From Stenotrophomonas maltophilia (GTDB lineage: Bacteria > Pseudomonadota > Gammaproteobacteria > Xanthomonadales > Xanthomonadaceae), in the NCBI GenBank assembly GCA_002386405.1, contig DGIP01000306.1, forward strand, positions 1 through 5,837: a stretch of DNA of 5,837 bases. The letters run 5' to 3'. Shown here in pieces: positions 1 to 5,169 of the stretch. Each line of letters opens with the position of its first letter. Within the stretch, counting starts at the first letter, position 1. A program made the translations under genes and the position numbers. The notes under the pieces are model-generated. The model saw only the letters and a program-made list of their open reading frames with translations, did no database searches and was not told the DNA's origin.

Positions 1-45
1 TTCACGGCCGATGTTGCCGGTGGCACCGACGAGGGCGATCTTCAT
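1..45 (-). CDS. NAD(P)-dependent Rossmann-fold reductase, 5' end only
   Basis: Reading leftward from an ATG at 45-43, the 15 visible codons give MKIALVGATGNIGRE, and the gene runs off the left edge. The hydrophobic first beta strand followed by GATGNIG is the dinucleotide-binding GxxGxxG motif of extended or atypical short-chain dehydrogenases and NmrA-like NAD(P)H-binding proteins. The substrate cannot be told from this fragment. The start is well placed because the motif begins only a few residues in, as is usual for the family. No good Shine-Dalgarno sequence is visible. The gene diverges from a LysR-type regulator, an arrangement in which the regulator often controls its neighbour; that link is inferred from position alone. 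Confidence 0.8.
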   Translation of the reverse strand, partial: MKIALVGATGNIGRE

Positions 46-107
46 GGGGCAGGGTCCGTTGTGGGAGGAAGGCCAGCATATGCGCCTGAAAGCGGACGAA
101 AAACCGC

Positions 108-114
108 GTATAAC
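108..114. promoter_or_regulatory. Overlapping divergent -10-like elements
   Basis: The 7-mer GTATAAC reads TATAAC on the plus strand (109-114) and TTATAC on the minus strand (113-108). Both resemble a sigma70 -10 hexamer. On the plus strand it would start transcription near 121, about 22 nt before the LysR gene. On the minus strand it would start near 101, about 55 nt before the reductase gene. No convincing -35 was found for either, so this is a weak prediction from spacing and composition. A GCATATGC palindrome lies nearby at 76-83. Confidence 0.35.
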
Positions 115-142
115 GGCCTAATTTGTTGCGCGGATCGATCAA

Positions 143-1045
143 ATGGACCGGCTGACGGCGATGCATGTGTTCGTGGAGGTGGCCGAGCGCGGCAGCCTGA
201 CCGCTGCGGCGGAGGCGTTGGACATGTCGCGGGCGATGGTGACGCGGTATTTGGCCGAGGTGGAGACGTGGCTGGGGGCGAGGTTGCTGCACCGAACCAC
301 GCGGCGGATCAGCCTGACCGGGCCGGGGGAGGCGGCGCTGCTGCGGTTCCGGCAGATGCTGGCCATCGGGGATGAGCTGCAGGGCGAGGTGGCCAGCGAC
401 AACCCGGAGCCGCATGGGCTGTTGCGGGTGACGGCGAGTGTGTCGTTCGGGCAGCTGCACCTGGCGGCGGCGGTGGCGGAGTTCGTGCGGCGGCACCCGC
501 TGACGCGGGTGGAGTTGTTGCTGGTGGACCGGGTGGTGAACCTGGTGGAGGAGCGGGTGGATGTGGCGGTGCGGATTTCGCGGGCGATCGATCCGAGCCT
601 GATCGCGCGGTGGCTGGCGCCGTGCCGGTCGGTATTGTGCGCGGCGCCTTCGTACCTGGCCGAGCGGGGCACGCCGGTAAGTGCCGATGCGTTGGCGGGG
701 CACAACTGTCTTACTCATCATTACGTGGGCAAGAGCGTGTGGCAGTTGCAGCGGCATGGGCGTGCGATTTCGGTGGCGGTGGGCGGCAACATCAGTGCCA
801 ATGAGGCGTCGTTGTTGCTGGAGGCGGTGCGGGCCGGGGCGGGCATTGCGATGTTGCCGACGTACCAGATCGCGCCGCTGCTGCGTTCGGGTGAGCTGGT
901 GGAGGTTTTGCCGGAGTACCAGGTGGAGGAGATGGGCATCCATGCGGTGTATGCGTCGCGGCGGCAGCTGCCGGCGTTGATGCGCAGCTTTTTGGATTTC
1001 CTGGTAGAGCGGTTTGCGGGGGAAGATTTCCTGGCGCGGATCTAA
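143..1045 (+). CDS. LysR-type transcriptional regulator (CrgA-like subgroup)
   Basis: This 300-residue protein has the usual LysR-family length. Residues 2-60 form the winged helix-turn-helix: the MDRLTAMHVFVEVAERGSL start, an AAAEAL helix, a recognition helix around SRAMVTRYLAEVE, then LGARLLHRTTRRISLTGPG as the wing and start of the linker helix. The rest, from about residue 90, is a periplasmic-binding-like effector domain with the typical DVAVRIS stretch and an AGAGIAMLPTYQI segment near the end. TTRRxxLTxxG is common in the CrgA-like group. The ATG at 143 is the only reasonable start, since a TAA at 119 in the same frame precedes it with no other start codon between. No Shine-Dalgarno is visible. 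The effector is unknown. The likely target is the divergent reductase gene, and LysR proteins commonly also repress themselves. Confidence 0.93.
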   Translation: MDRLTAMHVFVEVAERGSLTAAAEALDMSRAMVTRYLAEVETWLGARLLHRTTRRISLTGPGEAALLRFRQMLAIGDELQGEVASDNPEPHGLLRVTASVSFGQLHLAAAVAEFVRRHPLTRVELLLVDRVVNLVEERVDVAVRISRAIDPSLIARWLAPCRSVLCAAPSYLAERGTPVSADALAGHNCLTHHYVGKSVWQLQRHGRAISVAVGGNISANEASLLLEAVRAGAGIAMLPTYQIAPLLRSGELVEVLPEYQVEEMGIHAVYASRRQLPALMRSFLDFLVERFAGEDFLARI

Positions 1046-1091
1046 CGCTGCCTGGTTCGGCATTGCGTGTCTGCGCGGTGCCGGGCTGCAC

Positions 1092-1116
1092 GCAGCCACG
1101 CAGGGCGTGGCTCTAC
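1092..1116 (-). repeat. SMAG-type REP palindrome
   Basis: Read on the minus strand, the element begins with GTAG at 1116-1113 and folds into a perfect 8-bp stem (AGCCACGC / GCGTGGCT) with a 3-nt loop, followed by GC. It is identical in sequence to both arms of the pair at 4752-4819. A GTAG head followed by a short palindrome is the hallmark of SMAG elements in Stenotrophomonas. It sits between the LysR gene and gph. Its hairpin could slow or protect transcripts, but it has no T tract for a classical terminator. Confidence 0.85.
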
Positions 1117-1154
1117 AATCAGCATCCCCACATGTTGTAGAAGCGATCCTTCCC

Positions 1155-1805
1155 TTGACGTATCCCTACCCGCTGGTGATCTTTGATCTTGACGGCACGC
1201 TGGTCGACAGCGCGGCCGATATCGCCGAGGCGCTCAATCGCACATTGGAAGACTGGCAGCTGCCGCGCGTGCCCGAAGCCACGGTGCTGACCTGGATCGG
1301 CGATGGCGTGCGCCGGCTGGTGGAGCAGGCGTTCACCGCTGCACGCAGTGACATCGACCTGGATCGGGTGATGCCTGGTTTCATGCGCCACTACGAGGAA
1401 TGCCTGCTGCGCAGCCCGCGATTGTTCGACGGGGTGGTGCCGGCGCTGCAGGCGCTGCGCGAGCGCGGGGTGGTGATGGCGATCTGCACCAACAAGCCGT
1501 CGGCGATGGTGGCGCCGCTGTTGGCGCACCTGGGCGTGCAGGAGTACTTCGCGATGGTGCTGGGGGGCGATTCACTGCCCGAGCGCAAGCCCAGTGGCGT
1601 GCCGCTGCGGCATATCGCCGAGGCGTTCAAGGTGGCGCCTGGTGACGCGTTGATGGTGGGTGATTCGATCACCGATTACCGCGCCGCGGTGGATGCGGGC
1701 ATGCCGGTCGCGCTGGTCCGCTATGGGTATCCGCGTGGGTTGGATCTGGATACGGTGGAGGCGGTGGCGGTTGTTGATGACCTGCGGGCGTTGCCGGGGT
1801 TGTAG
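1155..1805 (+). CDS. gph: Phosphoglycolate phosphatase, HAD superfamily
   Basis: Gph dephosphorylates 2-phosphoglycolate to glycolate in the cytoplasm, clearing a product of DNA 3'-end repair. From the TTG start the protein has 216 residues, close to the usual ~220. All four HAD motifs are present: DLDGTLVDS (nucleophile D11, acid D13), T112 in ICTNKPS, K145 in ERKPSG, and GDSITD with D170 and D174. TWIGDGVRRLVEQAF at about 46-60 in the cap is typical of Gph. The frame stays open upstream to 1014, but that stretch overlaps the end of the LysR gene and translates a REP element, so I place the start at TTG 1155, giving MTYPYPLVIFDLDG. No ATG or GTG lies in a better place, and no strong Shine-Dalgarno is visible. 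Motif III reads ERKPSG where PKPxP is common; the essential lysine is retained. Confidence 0.9.
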   Translation: MTYPYPLVIFDLDGTLVDSAADIAEALNRTLEDWQLPRVPEATVLTWIGDGVRRLVEQAFTAARSDIDLDRVMPGFMRHYEECLLRSPRLFDGVVPALQALRERGVVMAICTNKPSAMVAPLLAHLGVQEYFAMVLGGDSLPERKPSGVPLRHIAEAFKVAPGDALMVGDSITDYRAAVDAGMPVALVRYGYPRGLDLDTVEAVAVVDDLRALPGL

Positions 1806-1820
1806 GGCGGCCGGAGGGAA

Positions 1821-1845
1821 GTGCCGACCAACGGTCGACACCTAC
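1821..1845 (-). repeat. SMAG-type REP palindrome, second sequence variant
   Basis: On the minus strand GTAG (1845-1842) is followed by a 9-bp stem, GTGTCGACC / GGTCGGCAC, with one T-G wobble and a GTT loop. The head and architecture match the other SMAG units here, but the stem sequence differs, so it belongs to another subgroup. It lies between the convergent genes gph and btuB and starts 15 bp after the gph stop. The hairpin could serve as a bidirectional transcript end. Confidence 0.75.
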
Positions 1846-1855
1846 CGCAGGTGGA

Positions 1856-1874
1856 ACGGCGGAGATGCCGCCGT
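1856..1874 (-). terminator. Hairpin 3' of btuB, possible terminator
   Basis: ACGGCGG and CCGCCGT form a perfect 7-bp GC-rich stem with a 5-nt loop, beginning 9 bp after the btuB stop codon. On the btuB strand it is followed by TTCCACC, not a real T tract, so intrinsic termination would be weak. It may act with the adjacent REP hairpin, or only stabilise the 3' end. Confidence 0.4.
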
Positions 1875-1883
1875 CCCGATCCC

Positions 1884-3725
1884 TCACTTCGGCTGGTAAC
1901 GCACGCTCAGGCGGTACTCACGGCCCGGCTGGTTGTACCAGGCCACCGTTTCGTAATCGCGGTCGAACACGTTGCTGACCCGGCCCAGCACCGACCAGTC
2001 GCGGCTGAGTGCGTATTCCAGGCGCAGGTCCAGCGTGCCGTAGCCGGCCAGGCGTACGCTGTTGTCGGCGTTGTCGTAGCGCTTGCCGGCACCGAACGCG
2101 GTGACGCCGGCGCGGAAGCCACCGAAGCGGCGGTCGATGTCCAGGCGCGCGGTGTCCTGCGCGCGGCGGGCCAGCCAGTTGTCGAACTGGGCGCTGCCGT
2201 CGGTGCGGTTGCGCGGGTCGGTGTGGCTGAGCTGCGCGCTGAGGTCGAACCCGGCCACGGTCAGCGAGCCGGTCAGCTCGGCGCCCCGGATCCGCGCCTT
2301 TTCCACCTGCGACATCATGAAGGTGGTCGCGTCGTAGGTGATCAGGTCATCGATGCGGGTTTCATACACATCCAGGCCCCAGCGCCAGCTGTCGCCCTGC
2401 TGGGCGATGCCGAGGTTGGCACTTTTGGACTTCTCCGGGTCCAGCCCGGGCACGCCGCTCCACGGGTCGTACAGGTCGCTGAAGGTGGGGGCCTTGAACG
2501 CGGTGCCATAGCTGGCATTGAGGCGGAAGCCGCCGCCCAGTTCCATGCCCCAGCCGAGGCTGCCGGTGGTGTGGTTGCCGAACTGTTCGTTGTCGTCATT
2601 GCGCACGCTGGCCTGCAGGTGGTGCGCGCCGAAGCGGCCCTGGTACTGCACGAACACGCCGGTGTTGTCGCGGCTGTCGACCAGGTAACCCGCGCTGCTG
2701 CCGTCGAGGTTGTCCTGGCTCCAGTCGACGCCGGCGCTGAGCAGCTGGCCGTCGGCGAGGCCCACGTCGGCCTGCACCGAGGCGCTGTCGCGGTGGGTCT
2801 GCGCCGCACCGAGCCAGGTGTCGCCGTTGTAGTTGTCGGATTCGTTGTCCGCACGGCCGACGTTGGCGGTCAGGGTGAAGCGCTCGCTCGGGGTGTAGCG
2901 GACCTTGCCGCCCAGCACCTGCTGCAGGGTCTCGGAGTAGTTGTAGTAGCCGTCGTAGTGGTTCTCGCCTTCAGCGCGCAGGGCGGTACCTTCCACGCTC
3001 AGGGTGTCGGTCAGCGTGTAGCCGCCGCGCAGGCTCATCGACAGGTTGCGGTACCCGTCGCGGTCGGGTTCGTTGGCGCCGCAGCCGGCGAAGGTCACCG
3101 GATCACCGTTGCAGGAATTGATACCGTCGGTGTGCTGGTAGGCGATGTCGGTGCCGAACCAGCCGCGCTTGCCGGTGCCACCGAAGCCGCCGCTGGCTTC
3201 ACGCAGGCCATTGCTGCCGCCGCCCAGCTGCAGGTGCGGGGCGAAGTCGCCGGCATTGCGGCGGGTGAAGATCTGGATCACGCCGCCGATCGCGTCCGCG
3301 CCGTACAGGCTGGACTGCGGGCCGCGCACGATTTCCACGCGCTCGATCTGCGCCAGCGGCAGGTCCTGCAGCATGGCCAGGCCGAGGTCGCCGGTGTTGA
3401 TGCGCACGCCATCGACCAGCACCAGGGTGTGGGCCGAGTTGGTGCCGCGCAGGAACAGCGAGCTCTGCTTGCCCAGCCCGCCGCTGTTGTTGAGGTTGAT
3501 GCCGGCGCGGCCGCGCAGCAGGTCCTGCAGCGAGGGGGCCTGGCTGCGTTCGATCTCGGCGCGGTCGATCACCTGCGCCGGCGAGATGCTGTCCTGCAGG
3601 GCGATCGGGGTACGGGTGGCGGTGACCAGCACCTGGTCCAGTGCGGTGGCCTCGTCCTGTGCGGCGGCCACAAGGGGCAGCGCCGACAGCACGGCGAGGG
3701 AAAGAAGGCGGATCTGCAGCTTCAT
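1884..3725 (-). CDS. btuB: TonB-dependent vitamin B12 outer-membrane receptor
   Basis: BtuB carries cobalamin across the outer membrane using TonB energy. The 613-residue product is almost the same length as E. coli BtuB. A signal peptide (MKLQIRLL, a hydrophobic core, then AAA) is probably cut after A22. A TonB box DQVLVTA follows at 30-36. The plug domain spans about 40-155 with LFLRGTNSAHTLVLVDGVRI and SSLYGADAIGGVI, closely BtuB-like; the remainder is a 22-strand barrel, with GREYRLS near the end. The start at 3725 is supported by GGAG six bases upstream and by the signal peptide; an in-frame ATG at 3761 would add a charged, unlikely extension. A B12 riboswitch in the leader supports the substrate. 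Two cysteines (205, 215) lie in a predicted surface loop. The C terminus reads VRYQPK, lacking the usual terminal aromatic residue of barrel proteins. Confidence 0.95.
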   Translation of the reverse strand: MKLQIRLLSLAVLSALPLVAAAQDEATALDQVLVTATRTPIALQDSISPAQVIDRAEIERSQAPSLQDLLRGRAGINLNNSGGLGKQSSLFLRGTNSAHTLVLVDGVRINTGDLGLAMLQDLPLAQIERVEIVRGPQSSLYGADAIGGVIQIFTRRNAGDFAPHLQLGGGSNGLREASGGFGGTGKRGWFGTDIAYQHTDGINSCNGDPVTFAGCGANEPDRDGYRNLSMSLRGGYTLTDTLSVEGTALRAEGENHYDGYYNYSETLQQVLGGKVRYTPSERFTLTANVGRADNESDNYNGDTWLGAAQTHRDSASVQADVGLADGQLLSAGVDWSQDNLDGSSAGYLVDSRDNTGVFVQYQGRFGAHHLQASVRNDDNEQFGNHTTGSLGWGMELGGGFRLNASYGTAFKAPTFSDLYDPWSGVPGLDPEKSKSANLGIAQQGDSWRWGLDVYETRIDDLITYDATTFMMSQVEKARIRGAELTGSLTVAGFDLSAQLSHTDPRNRTDGSAQFDNWLARRAQDTARLDIDRRFGGFRAGVTAFGAGKRYDNADNSVRLAGYGTLDLRLEYALSRDWSVLGRVSNVFDRDYETVAWYNQPGREYRLSVRYQPK

Positions 3726-3782
3726 CGTTGACTCCAAACACCGCGCACGCCCGCGCGGCAAGGGTGGGGGAGGCGGTCAACG
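3726..3782 (-). promoter_or_regulatory. RBS-occluding stem of btuB leader (putative expression platform)
   Basis: In the btuB mRNA, CGUUGAC (3782-3776) is the exact complement of GUCAACG (3732-3726), which joins the GGAG Shine-Dalgarno (3735-3732) to the AUG. UCC at 3771-3769 can extend the pairing onto GGA with a small bulge. A second hairpin, CCGCGC / GCGCGG (3758-3753 with 3746-3741), nests inside. The fold would hide the ribosome binding site, as expected of a riboswitch acting on translation. No run of T follows any hairpin here, arguing against terminator control. The complementarity is seen directly; the switching role is inferred. Confidence 0.55.
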
Positions 3783-3797
3783 GAGGCAGGGACGGTG

Positions 3798-3840
3798 GGC
3801 GGGCGCAGGCACGGCGCCGCTTGCCGCCGCCATGCCCGCC
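3798..3840 (-). other. GC-rich hairpin between aptamer and btuB RBS
   Basis: On the btuB strand GGCAUGGCG (3836-3828) pairs with CGCCGUGCC (3816-3808), nine pairs with one G-U. The flanks GGCGGGC (3840-3834) and GCCCGCC (3804-3798) are also perfectly complementary and partly compete with it. The structure lies just downstream of the aptamer, where an expression platform would be. It lacks a U tract, so it does not look like an intrinsic terminator. Confidence 0.45.
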
Positions 3841-3857
3841 GCATCGCAACCAGTCGT

Positions 3858-4058
3858 CTTCCAGGCCGGTCTCCGGGCTCGCGGGCCGATGGCGGACCAT
3901 CGCGCCAGGCGCCTTCCCATGCTTGCGCACAGTGGCATGTTGCCTGGCTTCCACGCTTACCGTTGCGGGGGCAGCGCCGGAATGGCAGCAGGCAGGACCT
4001 GTTGCGTCACCGGCTTCCCGTTTCAACCTGCCGGCTTGCGCCGCAGGTCACCTGAAAG
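3858..4058 (-). promoter_or_regulatory. Cobalamin (adenosylcobalamin-class) riboswitch aptamer
   Basis: All conserved blocks appear in the right order on the btuB strand: GGGAAGCCGGTG (4019-4008), CCCCCGCAACGGTAAGCG (3971-3954), GCCACTG (3936-3930), GGGAAGGC (3918-3911) and the B12 box AGCCCGGAGACCGGCC (3879-3864), which fits AGYCMGGAGACCKGCC. I set the limits by the closing helix: CTTTCAGG (4058-4051) pairs with CCTGGAAG (3865-3858), eight pairs with one G-U. The RNA senses cobalamin and normally lowers btuB expression when the vitamin is plentiful. The btuB start is 132 nt downstream, leaving room for the expression platform. Confidence 0.95.
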
Positions 4059-4065
4059 TGCGCGC

Positions 4066-4071
4066 AGTGTA
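4066..4071 (-). promoter_or_regulatory. Likely btuB promoter -10 (TACACT)
   Basis: TACACT on the minus strand lies just upstream of the aptamer. Starting seven bases after it, transcription would begin near 4059, almost exactly at the first paired base of the riboswitch. No recognisable -35 is seen at the usual distance, so the call rests on position. Confidence 0.45.
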
Positions 4072-4127
4072 GAGCAAAGCCCGGCCGCCGGCGCAGTGCC
4101 AGGCCGGGGTGGTGCGACGCCAGCGGT

Positions 4128-4133
4128 TAGAAT
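4128..4133 (+). promoter_or_regulatory. Likely cobC promoter -10 (TAGAAT)
   Basis: TAGAAT in the context GGTTAGAATGCGCC would start transcription near 4140, leaving a leader of about 25 nt before the ATG at 4166. The -35 region is GC-rich and not recognisable. The riboswitch is on the other strand and would not be in this transcript. Confidence 0.45.
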
Positions 4134-4165
4134 GCGCCTCGCTTTTTGACGTGGTTGCAGTACCT

Positions 4166-4750
4166 ATGATCCTGGACCTGATCCGGCACGCCGCCACCGG
4201 CCGCGACGACCACCTGGATGGACGCACCGATCCGCCGTTGGACGTGCAGGGCACCGATCTGATCTGCGCGCGCCATGCCGACCTGCAGTGGCAGCGCGTG
4301 CTGAGTTCACCGCGCCAGCGTGCGCTGGACACCGCCCATGCGCTGGCGCTGCCGCGCGGGCTGGAGGTGATCGCGGACGAGGAGTGGGAGGAGCTGGATT
4401 TCGGCGACTGGGATGGCCAGCCGCTGGAGGCGTTGCCGATGCAGGCGCTGCAGGCATTCCACCTGGACCCGCATGCGAACCCGCCGCCGCATGGCGAAAG
4501 CTGGGGCCACTTCGAGCGCCGCATCGCACGCGCATTGCATCGGTTGCTGGATGAGCCGGAGCCGGTGCCGACGTTGATCGTCAGCCATGGCGGCCCGTTG
4601 CGGATGGTGCTGTCGCAGGTGTGCGGGCTGCCGATGGCGATGTGCTGGGCGCTGCGCATCGACCACGGTACGCGGCTGCAGCTGCGGGTGGAGCGGGAAG
4701 AGGGCGAGCTGTGGGGCGAGCTGCTGGAGCTCCAACAAACGATCCTGTGA
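4166..4750 (+). CDS. cobC: Histidine phosphatase family protein, probable alpha-ribazole phosphatase CobC
   Basis: This 194-residue cytoplasmic protein is of the phosphoglycerate-mutase-like (branch 1) histidine phosphatase family. Catalytic residues are visible: R7-H8 in LIRHAAT (the family norm is RHG), R52 in SSPRQRA, E76 in EELDFGDWDG, and H141 in VSHGG. The WEELDFGDWDG segment, the LDPHANPPPHGES stretch and the DHGTRLQL tail resemble CobC proteins, which remove the 5'-phosphate from alpha-ribazole phosphate or adenosylcobalamin phosphate in nucleotide-loop assembly. Divergence from the B12-controlled btuB supports that role. A general sugar-phosphate phosphatase remains possible because this family is hard to assign by sequence. 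ATG 4166 is chosen since the first beta strand and RHA motif follow at once; the frame is open upstream to 4109 without support. The stop lies one base before a REP element. Confidence 0.72.
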   Translation: MILDLIRHAATGRDDHLDGRTDPPLDVQGTDLICARHADLQWQRVLSSPRQRALDTAHALALPRGLEVIADEEWEELDFGDWDGQPLEALPMQALQAFHLDPHANPPPHGESWGHFERRIARALHRLLDEPEPVPTLIVSHGGPLRMVLSQVCGLPMAMCWALRIDHGTRLQLRVEREEGELWGELLELQQTIL

Positions 4751-4751
4751 C

Positions 4752-4819
4752 GTAGAGCCACGCCCTGCGTGGCTGCGCGCGGTGCCGGTTTCATGCAGCC
4801 ACGCAGGGCGTGGCTCTAC
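4752..4819. repeat. Inverted pair of SMAG REP elements
   Basis: Two identical 25-bp units face each other: 4752-4776 on the plus strand and 4795-4819 on the minus strand, each starting GTAG and carrying the AGCCACGC/GCGTGGCT stem. An 18-bp spacer lies between. The pair fills the whole gap between the convergent cobC and TfoX-like genes: cobC ends at 4750, and the opposite gene takes its TAG stop from the right-hand GTAG. The two arms can also pair with each other into a long cruciform or RNA hairpin, a plausible bidirectional transcript end. Confidence 0.92.
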
Positions 4820-5169
4820 CGGGCGTCGTCCTCGTCCTGCTCGAACGGCGCGTCATCGTTGGCCACGGTGCGGTCATACACCGGGCCCGAGGCCGGCGGC
4901 GCCTTCTTCAGCGGCTTGTCGGCGATGATCGCGTCGTACTCAGCCACCAGCTCGGCGCGGCGCGCTTCGGGCAGTTCCTGCCAGTGGCAGTCCTGCAGCG
5001 CGCCTTCAAGCGAATAGAGCAGGTTGAGGCTGGGTTTGAAGCCGGCGCGGCGTACCTTCACGAACGCGCCCACCGACCCGGCCGCGGCCAGGTCTTCGGC
5101 GGTGCGCAGACCGACCTGGCGCAGCCAGGCCGCGCTCTTGGGGCCGATGTTGCGCAGCTTGGTGCTCAT
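4816..5169 (-). CDS. TfoX C-terminal-domain protein (standalone)
   Basis: The 117-residue product matches the C-terminal domain of TfoX/Sxy proteins over about residues 3-80: LRNIGPKSAAWLRQVG, then TAEDLAAAGSVGAFVKVR, and LNLLYSLEGALQDCHW. This is a small helical, helix-hairpin-helix-like domain. In Sxy/TfoX the full protein promotes competence gene expression with CRP, but single-domain versions have no settled function, and a competence role should not be assumed. Residues 85-117 form a proline-rich, then very acidic tail (EQDEDDAR) that looks disordered. The ATG at 5169 overlaps the msrC stop as ATGA, pointing to translational coupling, and alignment with the family begins at this methionine. 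The TAG stop lies in the GTAG of a REP element. The same frame is open upstream to 5400, but that part overlaps msrC and is a shadow. Confidence 0.85.
   Translation of the reverse strand: MSTKLRNIGPKSAAWLRQVGLRTAEDLAAAGSVGAFVKVRRAGFKPSLNLLYSLEGALQDCHWQELPEARRAELVAEYDAIIADKPLKKAPPASGPVYDRTVANDDAPFEQDEDDAR

Noticed and set aside
2..1099. A 365-codon open frame on the minus strand, opposite the LysR gene
   Set aside because: It is Arg/Gln/His/Pro-rich with no family resemblance, ends in REP sequence, and overlaps the authentic reductase start in another frame.
1821..3731. A 636-codon open frame on the plus strand, opposite btuB
   Set aside because: It is a shadow of high-GC codon use in btuB. 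Its translation is a low-complexity Ala/Val/Gly-rich string with no domain, it starts inside a REP element, and btuB on the other strand has clear family motifs.
3741..3840. An intrinsic terminator as the riboswitch output
   Set aside because: Several strong GC hairpins exist, but none is followed by a run of T on the btuB strand.
3199..4026. An open frame running through the riboswitch into btuB
   Set aside because: It crosses conserved RNA structure, and its later part is out-of-frame btuB. No start signal supports it.
4048..4794. A 248-codon open frame on the minus strand, opposite cobC
   Set aside because: The translation is Ser/Arg-rich with no motif, starts in the REP pair, and covers a gene with an intact histidine phosphatase active site.
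4752..4819. An attachment site or insertion-sequence end
   Set aside because: The inverted 25-mers have the GTAG-headed form of REP elements, no transposase lies between or beside them, and a third copy occurs at 1092-1116.
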